From: Lanius collurio
Taxonomy: Eukaryota > Chordata > Aves > Passeriformes > Laniidae
DNA: 64,000 nt
Assembly (NCBI GenBank): GCA_020086605.1
Contig: JACBWW010000012.1
Span: 14,073,855-14,137,854, forward strand
Direction of reading: 5' to 3'
Shown here: piece after piece, positions 13,701-24,800 of the stretch
Position numbering within the stretch: the first letter of the stretch is position 1
How the letters are laid out: every line of letters begins with the position of its first letter
Position numbers and translations under genes: made by a program
Notes under the pieces: model-generated
What the model was told of the DNA's origin: nothing
What the model saw: the letters and a program-made list of their open reading frames with translations, nothing else
The model's database searches: none

Positions 13701-15904
13701 CCACAATGTAAGGAAAATCAAAATAGCTTTTAACCCACAAATCACCTTCCTTTCCTCATTAACTTTTTATCCTCAAAAATGCAGATTAGTCAGTCAAAAT
13801 AGAACAGGACTGGAAAGAGAAATATTTGAATAAAGTTGTGGACAACTGGAAAAATAAGCACAGATAAGAAGTGGGAAAACAGGTTATGTGAAGAAAGGAT
13901 GAATAGGGAGTGGAAGTGAAGGAGAGGAAAGGTAAAATGTTTATTCTTCTTAACATCTCCTGGCCTTCATATACACTTCTTTTTGCAGGACTTCAAAGTT
14001 ACCTAGCAGTCACTGGGAATAAAATCCCAAAAAATAAAAGTCAAACCCAACTCCTTCTTATCCTCTACACATTGAAAAGAGTCCAAGACTGAGACTTTCT
14101 TATTTCTGTTATTTAGTTACATCTATGTTTGTTTAATTTAGGCAGTACCTCATCCTCATGTCTGTATTTGATATGCTTTAGAAACTGAGGTGTCTTAAGA
14201 AAGTATTAATTATTATATCCTAATCTGCTTCCCCTTGAGGTCACCTACTCAGGCTGAGCTATGCTGCCTAATCCATATCCATAGAGAGGATTTTATAGTA
14301 CAAAAGAAGTCACAGAATTTTAGAAGTCCCACACTCTTACAACAGCCCATAGGTAAAAGAAATTCCTAGAAAATCACCAGAATTTAGAATGACTCAAAAT
14401 GTGTTTCAAGATGTTAATATGTTCTGGTGAAATAATTATCTAATTACATATAACTTAGATTCTTACCTTTTGTGAAGAACACTAAGAATAAACTAAAAGA
14501 AAACTGCTATTTAATGCATTTAATTATATCCTAAGAAAACTTTTTTTATAATATATTCAACAAGAAAATTAGCCTATTAAGGGGAAAATTTCCAAATAGG
14601 TAATCAGGACTTTTTTTCAGAAACATGCAATTGAAGTTAAATATTTTATATTGCTGTAGCTTTTCTGTATTTTGTAGTTGCCCGATGTTTCTGCTTTGTA
14701 CAGGACTCTTTGCAGTTGTAGATTAGCACTGACGTATCTTATTATCTCTGGGAACTGAGTTTTGAAAGGAGATTGTTGGGTTTCAATAAATGCTTGGATC
14801 GTCAGACAAATAGAGAACTCCCTAGAAAAAAGAGGAACAAGCATCCCAGCAATATTTAGAATAGTTAAAATGGATCAATACATTAAGCTGTAAGCACAGT
14901 GACTCTGCCTATAAGTAGTCCAGAGCATGCAACTAGAGAGTATGAGAGCTGCAGGGCAGGGTATCAATACTGCCCTTTCATGAGTTGCTTTTTTTTCTTC
15001 TTAATGGTTGCTCAATCCCTGCTGTCTTTTCCATCACCCTGTGTAAAGTCAAATGAAGCACTGAAGAAAAGAAATAGATCTATGTCTATTGACATTGGAC
15101 CTACAAACCACTTAGACACAGAGGAAAACTGGTAACAAGAACAGTGATGCAATTGTGTATTACTTTCTCCCCCACTCAAAATGTTTTTTTATGTTAATGA
15201 ACTTCCTTTCTTTTTTCTGTAATGGAATTATGGGTATAAAACTAGCTGCTCTCTGATATGCACCAAATAAAGTTAATATTGTCTTAGTCTTTTGGGGTGT
15301 TGACAGATCCGTCAAATCTGAGTGGTGGTTAAATAAACCCAGTTGCCTTCTTCACCTGTCAGAGGAGCTCATACAGTTGTCACAGCAAAGCTGGCATAAG
15401 GGAACATATGCTCCTGCCACAGCTGCTTCCTTGCAAAGCCCAGAATCTGAAGGCCTTAAAACCCATAATTCAGGCAAACAGTTGTTTGACTTATCTATTA
15501 GAACTCTGTCTGTCACTTCCCTTTGGCTGGTTGCTCTATAAGGCTTAGGAGAATGGAATATGGATGTGAGTGTCTGTGACTTCAATTCATTGATTATACT
15601 TGGACAGTCACAGCTACACCATCAGGATGGGGTTCTTTTATGAAAGATGATGCAAGTCTGATTTCCCTGAGATTGCCTTTCAGACTGCCTTTGCTCCTAA
15701 CCCTTCTCATTAGCAATTTAAGGTAAGGTGTCAGATTCTGAACTCAATCTACTCACATGTAATTTCTTCTGCCAGCCTTGAGATAAAGATTAAAATCTCC
15801 AGCTGAGGTCAGTTTGGCTCACTAGGTTAGGACGACAGCATCTGCAGTTAGCACAACTAGATTGCCTGAACACATCTGTCTGAGTCTGCAGATAAGGCAT
15901 AAAA

Positions 15905-15962
15905 GAAAATCTTGTATTCTTGCTAACATTAATGAAAATCTTGTATTCTTGCTAACATTAAT
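15905..15962. repeat. 29-bp tandem duplication, two copies
   Basis: Two identical 29-bp units (15905-15933 and 15934-15962) beginning GAAAATCTTGTATTC. Identity of the copies suggests a recent event. Confidence 0.92.
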
Positions 15963-16101
15963 GAACTGGCAGCACTTGTTTTAACAGTAGAAAGGTTCTT
16001 TCTTGCCCTTTCTTCTCCATTGTCTGCAATGTTTTTGTTTAAAGGATTGCCCATTTCTTACTTTAGAAGCAGTTTAAATTAATCAGCCCTAAATTCATCA
16101 A

Positions 16102-16167
16102 GCAGTTGGACTAGATGGTTGCTGTAGTTCCCTTCCAACTGAAATAGTCCATGTTATTCAATTCTGT
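16102..16167 (+). mobile_element. CR1 3' tail remnant
   Basis: A short diverged piece with GTTGGACTAGATGGTT, CCCTTCCAACTGAA and ATTCAATTCTG, matching the last 60-70 bp of CR1. No more of the element is visible upstream. Confidence 0.65.
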
Positions 16168-17240
16168 AACATTTAAAGTGGCATGGTAAACCTGCACAAT
16201 GTACTTCTGTAATCTGCATATGAGGATTCTTTGAGTGTTTGTATGTGTTTATATTTTGGCTTTTTTTAAAGTTTGTGTAAACTTGATCTGTTTAAGTAGA
16301 GTTCAGTTCATGGCGTAAATGTTTACGTATGTTAAACTTCAGGTTGCAGGCTGCCAGTGAGACAATGGCAATTCTATGTAAAACACAGAAGTACACACAC
16401 AGCCTCCCAATATGGTGTGGACTGATGGACCATAGCCTTCTAGACTGCTGAGGAACTGCCAGCTTTTTGAGAGAATCTATAGAAATTATAATTTATCTGT
16501 ATCTTTTTATATTTTACATTTAGCCTAAAAAAGGCTTTAACTTTTCTGTCCAGACTGTCAAAATGATCCTGAAGTGCTCATATTCAGGATGTACATTTTG
16601 CATAATATTCAGTTCCATATTTCATTAAGTATTTAGATTCCAGTCCCTTACTACTCCATTTTATAGGACTACCCCCTCCTTAGTCCCTCAAAACCTAAGC
16701 TAGATGTTATCAACCCTGGTCTCTGAATGCTTAAAGCAAGCATAAGCAAAACACTCCCTCACTGGACTCAAACAATGAGATGAGGGCTTTCTCCATATTA
16801 GGAAGTGCTAGCAGTAGAAATAAAGATACTAGTGCAAGCAGATTGGATTTAGGTATGTTTTGTTGGGTTTGGTTGTTGCTTTGGGGTTTTTTTTCCCTTC
16901 TGTTATATAAAAAACTTAATTAATTAAAACTTAATTTTATAGCAAACTGGCAGTGGAGTAAATGAAGTAAATGAAAACCCTGCTTTTAAACTGAAAGGAA
17001 AACACTAGATAGCAGTTCACACTGCTTCAGCTACGATGACCCAAAAGGCAACAGAGCTGATCCAACTTTTCTTCCTATATAGCTTCAAATTGAAAGAGCA
17101 TTTCATTGACAGCTAACACCTAGCAAGCAATTTGGAAGTGGTACAAGAGAAGAAATATGCTGTAATGAAAAGCTCAAAAGGGTATTGTCTTTATACACTA
17201 CAGGGGGGGCACTGTCCTGGTACCGGGACAGAGCATTGTC

Positions 17241-17606
17241 AAAGAATCATAGAATATGCTGAGTTGGAAGGGACCTACTATGATCATCGAAGTCCAACTC
17301 CTGACCCTGAACAGGACACCCCAAGAATCACACCATGTGCACAAGAGCATTGTCCAAATGCTTCTTGAACTCTGTCAGGCTTGATGCTGTGACAACCTCC
17401 CTGGGAAGCCTGTTTCAATGCCCAACAGCTCTCTGGGTGAAGAACCTCTTCCTAATATCCAACCTAACCTCCCACCACAGCTTCTCACTGTTCCCTTGGG
17501 TCCTATCACTGGTCATCAGAGAAAAGAGATCAGTGCTTGCCCCTCCATTTCCCCTCCTGAGGAAATTGCAGACCATGATGAGATCGCACTTCAGTCTTTC
17601 TTTGAT
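17241..17606 (-). mobile_element. CR1 LINE 3' end, antisense
   Basis: Begins with the reversed CR1 tail (AGAATCATAGAATATG, then GTTGGAAGGGACC) and continues through the reversed GGGAAGCCTGTTTCAATGCC and CTGGTCATCAGAGAAAAG segments to about CCATGATGAGATC. 5' truncated. It faces the CR1 at 17983-18544 in inverted orientation. Confidence 0.92.
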
Positions 17607-17982
17607 AATTTATTATCAAATACATCTAAAAGTGTCAGTAGAAGTACACATTTGATGGAAAAGTTTATCACAGATGACTGAAACACATCTATCAGACCAA
17701 CAACTCATCCACTTTTTTTTTCCCCTGGAGAAGCATGTGGGATAGAGAACAATAGGATTTTGGCTGAAGGCTGAGGGCAGAGTATTTTAAAACACTCATA
17801 TTTCTGTTGAGATTCCTCCAGGCCTAACCTGCTGTATTACCTGATACACTGATTCTTCCAAACTTGGGAGCCTTCAAAGACTTAACTCCAAAGCTATATA
17901 GCACTAGGAGAGAGCATAAGTTTTGTTGTCACATTTATGGTATTAGTTCAGAAGATAATGGTGACAATAAGGATTCTTCCCC

Positions 17983-18544
17983 TGAACTCGGCACTGGTGA
18001 GGCCACAACTTGAGCGCTGTGTCCAGTTCTGGACCCCTCAATTCAGGAAGGACATTGAGGTGCTGGAGTGAGTTCAGAGAAGGGCAGCAGAGCTGGTGAG
18101 GGAGCTGGAGCACAAGTCCTAGGAGGAGGAGTAGCTGAGGGAGCTAGGATTGTTTAGCCTGGAAAAAAGATGCTCAGGGGTGACCATATTGATATCTAGA
18201 ACTGCCTGAAAGGAGATTGGAGCCGAAGGGGGGAAGGGGGGGAAGGGGGGGGATGGTGGCGGCCTCTTCTCCCAGGTAACAAGTGACAGGAGAAGAGGAC
18301 ACAGTCTTAAGTTGTGCCAGGTGAGGTTCATGTTGGACATTAGGAAGAATTTCTTCACAGAAAGGGTGATTAGATACTGGAATGGACTGTCCAGGGTGGT
18401 GGTGGAGTCACTGTCCTTGGAGGTGTTTAAGGAAAGACTGGACGTGGCCACTCAGTGCTATGGTCGAGTTGACGTGGTGGTGTTTGGCCGTAAGTTGGAC
18501 TCGATGATCTAAGAAGTCTTTTCGAACCTAAATGATTATGTGAT
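17983..18544 (+). mobile_element. CR1 LINE 3' end next to the GPD1L promoter
   Basis: The longest CR1 copy in the window. It starts at CTCGGCACTGGTGAGGCC, passes through GTGTCCAGTTCTGG and TGGACATTAGGAAGAATTTC, and ends with GTTGGACTCGATGATCTAAG and a degraded ATTCTATG tail. A remnant of the CR1 ORF2 C-terminus is readable at about 18312-18450 ([18 protein letters not shown] and [11 protein letters not shown]). A G-rich tract at 18228-18252 has replaced part of the usual sequence. Confidence 0.93.
18228..18259 (+). repeat. G-run tract, potential G-quadruplex
   Basis: Runs of six, seven and eight G separated by AA, then two GG pairs. The long runs can supply the four G-tracts needed for an intramolecular quadruplex. 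It lies inside a CR1 copy about 530 bp upstream of the GPD1L ATG. Structure and effect are inferred. Confidence 0.6.
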
Positions 18545-18654
18545 ATGGCACAGTGCCTGTGGGATTCTCTGTTTTGCTCGACGGCCCCTCGATTTAGCTT
18601 CGTCGTCCACGGGAGCCATCGCGCCCTCCACGGATGCGGCGAGCGGGGGGTGGA

Positions 18655-18673
18655 ACTACATTTCCCGGCACGC
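18655..18673 (+). promoter_or_regulatory. ZNF143/THAP11-like promoter element
   Basis: ACTACATTTCCCGGCACGC resembles the known vertebrate promoter motif ACTACAATTCCCAGCATGC. The ACTACA and TCCC cores are intact; one spacer base and two bases of the 3' half differ. It lies 114 bp upstream of the GPD1L ATG, a usual place for this motif in CpG-island promoters. Binding is inferred. Confidence 0.55.
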
Positions 18674-18786
18674 TGCAGGCGGAGGGAGAAGCGGGCGATG
18701 CCCTGCCGGCGGAGGCGGGAGCGGGGGCGGCGGCCTCTCGGAGCTCTTCGCCGCGGCCGCTCTGGCGGGGCGCGGGCGGCGCTGCC

Positions 18787-18839
18787 ATGGCGCTCTCCGC
18801 CACCCCCCTCAAGGTCTGCGTCGTGGGCTCGGGCAACTG
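18787..18839 (+). CDS. GPD1L: GPD1L coding exon 1
   Basis: Encodes [17 protein letters not shown] plus the first two bases of a split Trp codon, followed by the donor GTGAGTG. It holds the first part of the NAD-binding GxGxxG loop. The first residues (MALSATPLK) are two longer than human MAAAPLK, which accounts for the 353 versus 351 length. The ATG sits in a near-perfect Kozak context. No upstream in-frame start is needed. Confidence 0.95.
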
Positions 18840-21800
18840 GTGAGTGCGGCGGCCCTTGGCAGGGCGGGCACCTCGGCAGCCGCCGCGGCCCGGCCTTCCC
18901 GGAGGCTGCGCCCGCCCGGGCCTTGCTGTCCGTTCCCGCTCGGCACCGTGGCCGCCCTCCACTCAGGGGTAGCGGCCGTGAGGCCGCTCGGTGCTGGCGG
19001 TGGAACACGGTGTCGCCGGGCTGTGGCGGGCTCTAGGTCGCGCTTGTTCCGTGCGGGAGGGCTCGTCCTGCCGTGCCGGGGGTTCGTGCTGCCCCGGCTC
19101 CCTCGGAGCGGAGGTGCTGCCCTGACGTGCTCGGAGGAAGAGGCGGCAGAATCGAGCACGCAGTTTTAGTGCTTGTAAACAGCCCCGTGTTCTGCGAAGA
19201 CGTTGTTCTAGGATATTTTTAACCTCGTATTTGTTGTGTGCTTTGTCCGCTATCAGATGACGTAGACATTAAAGATGCTGTACATTTTTAAGATTTTTTT
19301 TTTCAACTACTCCCTGCCTGTAGAGCTTCACTAACAACCTCACTTGTCTACGAAAGTGTTGTTCGGGGTTTTCTGTGTTCTATGTGCCTATTTTCCAAGA
19401 CAGTTCAAAGAAGAATTGACAGACATTAGGTTATTTGAAATACCTTCTTTACCCCACCCCACCCCACCCCGATTGATTATGCTGAGGCACACCGAAAGCT
19501 TGAGACAAGGTTTTATTACTGTCTCTATCTCTAATTTACAGTTAGACCTAAATAAACTTGCTTCTTCATCCACTGAAAGCAATAGACATACTTAACGTCA
19601 TTCTTCAAGAGGAGTATCATGTTAATAATTCGTTGTCTTCTTTAGTTATTTCTTTGGCTTTACCCATTTTCCTATTGTTCCTGATCACTGTTCTTATGCC
19701 ATATCCCTCTTTACAGTGAATAAATTACGTACAATGTGTTATAGAAATACATCTTCACAGTTTGTAACTTCCAGTTACTAATGCTAAGCACACTTCATTG
19801 GGGTAACATTGGGTTTTAAGACATTAAACTCAGAGGAGTTCCATATAGAACAAGGTACTATGTTTTATTAAACCAAACTTGCCAGTCTTTTGTCAGGATG
19901 ATCTTAGACTTGTTGCTCACCTCTTACCCACTCCATGCAGTTGGCTTTTGCTGCTGTTGCCAAGTTCTGTTTTTCTTTGTGATGTCTTGTTGAGGGAATG
20001 GCTGATGTTTCAGTGCAGCATCTCTTGCTTTCCTTGCACTAGCTTGTAAGATGAATAGGGAGATACTGTGCATTGCACTGTATGTCACAAGGAAGTTATG
20101 CAGCTAGACCTTGTCTTTTAGAAGTGTTGTGGCTGTTGTTCCATATTTGAAATCTAGAAGAAGTTTTAGGACTGCATTTATATTTGATTCACTGTGAAAC
20201 ACTCTTGCAGAAGCAAAAGGACTTGTAGATATTGCCTACTAGCAATAACCACATGCAAATATATTTTGTTTTCACCTCACTGGATCAGTTCAATACGTAA
20301 GAAAAGCTCCTGCCTAATAGATGAGTTGGTGGCAAAATGCCATTATCTCTTATGCTGAAAGAAACAAAAAAGCAGATGCCTGATAGTAGCATTCTCTCTT
20401 TTTTTGGGGGATAAATGTATTTAAATAACTTATGGCTTCATTCATATGTAATGACAGGGTTTTTCGTGTCAGGAAAGCAGAAACCAAAGCAATCAAAAAT
20501 TGCAAATAGTAATTCTTGGAGAGGTAGGTGGTTTCTTCCTCAAAATCCATGGGATGACAGACATCAAACCCTGGCTGCAAAGAGCACTGTGATTCAGTAA
20601 TAAGTGTAACTGTTGAACTAAATTGGACTAAATTTGTGTACCATGTAAGTGCCTTTTATGAACTGGAGCCTGCAGTCCTAAAATATTTAATTACAGTATT
20701 AGTGTTTAATGCATTAAAGCAGGTAACTAGAAAGAAAATGGAGCATTTCTGAACATCTGATCATTGATGTTTGGGGATTATATATTTTATAAACATCTCA
20801 TCATTTATGTTTGTGGATTATATAGTTTTGAAGCCTGAGTTTTAGGAGTGTGTGATAGATGGTGCCTAAATTGTAAGCATTTAAGTAGTTGATCTGAGTG
20901 GGGGTTTGGCATCTTGAGCACTTTGGAGACAGTGAGTTTTAGGGTTCTGTGTGAGATGATTCCATCAGACAAGTCTTTGCCTTCTCATGGCACTTTAGCC
21001 TGTATCTGTGATGAAAAAAACCCTAAAGGAGCTTGGCAGGACAGTAGCTTTAGAAGGGTTAAGCCAGTCACCTTGGTTGATTAACTACTTCCAGTCAGAC
21101 TTGTTTGGTTGGTTTGCTACGGGAAGGTCACCTTAACAATGAAGTTGACTTGACAGGGGTCACTTGACACCTGATGGAAGATCATGGGACCAGACAGATG
21201 GCTCAGCACAGAAGAGCAGGAGCTGTGGTGTCTGCTGGCCTTGCCCTTTTAGGGTTGTTCAGCTGGTGAATAAGTGATGGTGTTAGAATCTTTTAAGAGA
21301 GGGGCCAAGGTAAGCTGTCTGGGATGGGGAGATGGTGCTCCTTGGGAATATGCCTTGAAGCCCTGGGATTTCAGGACAGTGCCCAGAGTCATTCAAAGCG
21401 CTGCAAGCTCTGCCTTGATCCTGTACTGTAGCCTGTTCTGATAACAGGACAGGTTAATGAGGTATGCATAGCCAGAATGTATCCCTCCCTGTTTTCTTGG
21501 GACCAGTTGTTAATTAACCTGATTGCCAAACTTGAACAGAAACTGTAAAGTTTGGGAAGAGATGGGAAGTTACTGGGCAGAGGGGTTTATGCAGCTAGGA
21601 ACTTGCAGAAAACTGGGAGGAGCTGTAGCTTAACTGAGGTGTTTTTACAAGGACAGTGGTAGAGCTAGATAATGTTATCATTTGCACTTGCATGTTGTGA
21701 CCTCCACTGCTGCTATCAGGGCAAGTTAAGGAGTTTTTTGACTTTATGCTCTAGTTAAAAAGTGGTGAAGGGAAAGCAGACCAACTGTGAAACGGTCCCA

Positions 21801-24800
21801 AAGAGTGGTTGCAACATCATGGGAAATGAGAAACCAGAGAAGCCAGTCAGGAGAACCTTCTTGAATTAAAAAATTAATCTTTACTTTTTTTAATTCTGCA
21901 TTCAAAGGGTGGGGGAAAAAAAAGACAGCTCAGGCATTTAAGTGTTAAATAGTAATGGAATTAATGTTGCACTTAAGTAGTCCACAGTGCCAGACTTTTT
22001 GCTGGCAGACTGAAAATCCCAGCCAGAGAGTTGCTGAATCAGTTATTTCTGTCTTGCTCTGTCACCAGCAAGCACAGAGAATGTGTGGTGAAGTTCAAAA
22101 CAGAAGGCAGTGGATTCCCCAGGATCCCAAATTTGTATATAAATCTGTAGGAGTAAATGTGCTTTTGTTCAAGGAGCTCAGAGCACTGTCTGAGGAGCAC
22201 ATACCATGTTGTGTTGAATGCGAGGTCTGCTGTTTGTACGGGTCTGTCACTTGGAGGCTGAGCTGGTGAGCTGTATGCCAGTGCAGCAGAAACTGTGCTG
22301 TATGATCTTGATAAAAGATGGCTTGCAATTGTCTTCTGTATCACCTCCTGAACCCAGGGGCATTTTTAGTGTGTGAAGTGCTATTAGAGAAGTAAATTCC
22401 AGTCTTTTAAGACATACGGTTTTATGGTTTCACTATAAAAGGTTTACTTAGGATACTAAATTTTTTTCTGCTGCTACTTAGAAAGTGACCTTAGCCATGT
22501 AGCTAGCACACATCTTTAATACAGCACAATGAGTTGTGCCATATCAAAAGCTCTTGAAGTAGAGTGAATCCATTTTGTTTAGTTGCCAGCTATGGGTTTA
22601 TTACAAGCAATATCCAATATAAATTTAGGGGATTGTGTGAGTATAACTAGATTGGAAAAGTTAGTGTTTTTACCTCCTAGTAAAGTGTGCAGTTTGCACG
22701 CATGCTCACACAAACACATTTAAGCCTCAGATCAATGACTCCGTGTTTTTATTGCATCTCTTAATTTTTTTTTTTATCTCCTTAGTAGGTTATCTCTAAT
22801 TATGAACCTACCTTCTATCTCAGGAAAGGAACTTAGGTTAACGGGTTTAATAGAATGATGAAAGGGAAGATTGTGTTTGTTCCTCTTCTCGTAATTGTGA
22901 TTAATTTCATTATTGCTTAGAGTTTTGGGAAGTAAAATTTATCACCATGATATAGATCTCACTGTATGCTGTTCTTGGGGAGAGTATGAGGGTAACCGTA
23001 ATGGACTTGTCTGCCTGCAATTTCAGAGAATGCTGTTGCAATAGTTAAGTTCTGTGAGGTTGGCTGCACATCCATAAAGCTTATAAATTCTGCAACATAG
23101 AAATGATTCTTGGCTTTCAATGGCTGTCAGTATTGTACAACAACTGATGAGTCGGTCATCTTAGAAAAGAAGCTTCCCATCTCTTAAAGGTGAAAGTGAC
23201 ACATTTAAGAAAATATAGTATGTCACTTTTACCTCAGCTTTGAAGATACAATTAATTTTGATTTGGGGAAATACAGGAACCTAAAATCTCAGTGGATAGC
23301 CAATAAGAAAACAAAATAAATAAGGACGTTTCAGTAAATGCCTCAGTCCAACCTACTCTAGCTGTAGTTGAGAGAAAGCAGCAGGTGTGAATGACTAGTA
23401 TATTTTTCCACTTATTTTACTGTATCAAAATGCTGTATGCTAACAGGTCAAATAATCTGTGAATTTGTAATTGTTTTAAAGACAATCTCTTTTTTTCTAC
23501 AGCAAAATCATAATTTTTAAAGACTATTTTTGTTTTCTTTTGTGCAGGGGTTCTGCGGTTGCCAAAATAATAGGTAATAATGTAAAAAAATTGCAGAAGT
23601 TTGCTTCCACAGTGAAGATGTGGGTCTTCGAGGAGAATATTAATGGGAGAAAACTGACAGATATCATAAATAATGACCATGAAAATGTAAAGTATCTCCC
23701 TGGATACAAGCTGCCAGATAATGTGGTAAGGCTCAGAAGCTAAATTATAGTTATGGAGCAGAGGGAACATTGCTTGTGCTGTAAATGGAGCTAGAAATTT
23801 GTTTTGTTAACACCTGTAGGGTTTATAGTATTTCAGACTGTATGCTATTCTACAGATGACATCAGAGATTCAAACAAGTAAAGTTATGTAATTATGCCGT
23901 TAAGTAAATCCAATGAACTCTTTCTTTTTTGGTCTCACTATTGTCTTTATGTTACTTCAATTTCTATATGAGAAAGCAAATGTGAAATCAAGAGAAGATG
24001 AATAGCTTTGACTATACCCATTAAAAAAAAATTGGTCTCAACTTTGGATTGGTGCATTTGGTCTGGGAAGTTTATGCTACAGTTTATTTTCAGTGATGAA
24101 CTGGTGAAACTACTGCAGTAGTTTGTAGCATTCAGCATAAGACCAAACTACGGGGATTCAAGTTCAAGATCAAACTGGGGAGGTTCAGGTTGGACATTAG
24201 GAGGAATTTCTTAATGGAAAAAGTGACTAAACATTAGAATGGGGTGCCCAGGGAAGCTGTGGAGTCACCATCCCTGGAGGTGTTTAAGGAAAGATTGGAC
24301 GTGGCACTTACTTCCATGGTCTAGTGGACTGGGTGGTGTTTATTCCAAGGTTGGACTCGATGATCTCCGACTCAGATTGATTCTGTGATTCTGCTTTTAC
24401 TTTATCAGATAACACTTGTGTGTAGTGTTAATTTTGAAAAGTTATGCAGCCTTTCTCTCCCACAACTACACAGGTTGCTATCCCAAACCTTAAGGAAGCG
24501 GTACAGGATGCAGACTTGCTGGTTTTTGTTATTCCTCATCAGTTCATTCATAAAGTCTGCGATGAAATCACAGGACGAATCCCCAGGAAAGCGCTCGGCA
24601 TAACTCTCATAAAGGTATAATAAACACTGTGCACTAATAACCAAGAATGTGTCGTGGAATCTTCTAAGACAAGGTGACTTGATATTTTGATATGAAAAGT
24701 CTCCATGCATTATTCACTTGATTGGTCCGTTAAACCTTTCTAGGTGTAAAATTAGAATTTGTCTCTGTCATTAGTGGATTGTTATGCAGCGCTTGCAGGA

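Larger units (their letters stand above)
7757..17240. other. Upstream intergenic DNA, no gene recognised
   Basis: AT-rich sequence with one CR1 remnant (16102-16167), a poly(A) tract (about 11957-11980) and a 29-bp tandem duplication (15905-15962). A slightly CpG-richer patch at about 11470-11810 is reported as a finding. No exon with homology I can recognise and no promoter island. Confidence 0.6.
18560..19170 (+). promoter_or_regulatory. GPD1L: GPD1L CpG-island promoter
   Basis: An abrupt change from AT-rich to very GC- and CpG-rich sequence covering the 5' UTR, coding exon 1 and the start of intron 1. There is no TATA box close to the ATG, so initiation is likely dispersed. A ZNF143-like site lies at 18655-18673. 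The transcription start cannot be placed from sequence alone. The long open frames on both strands here are a by-product of few AT-rich stop codons and are not called as genes. Confidence 0.85.
18840..23547 (+). other. GPD1L: GPD1L intron 1
   Basis: 4708 bp, GT-AG. The first 330 bp belong to the CpG island. It contains an (ACCCC)4 tract at 19451-19470 and a 40-bp imperfect tandem duplication at 20752-20828. Otherwise no recognised feature. Confidence 0.85.

Noticed and set aside
1..18500. Search for the upstream neighbour OSBPL10
   Set aside because: Expected on the - strand from conserved gene order, but no exon with PH or oxysterol-binding domain motifs and no CpG island was found in this part.
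18312..18512. 66-codon frame with [13 protein letters not shown] and [11 protein letters not shown]
   Set aside because: This is the C-terminal remnant of CR1 ORF2 within the CR1 at 17983-18544, not a host gene.
18427..19169. Long frames on both strands at the GPD1L promoter (up to 209 codons)
   Set aside because: CpG islands have few stop codons. The frames are Ala/Gly/Arg/Pro-rich and overlap each other; only the 17 codons of GPD1L exon 1 match a known protein.
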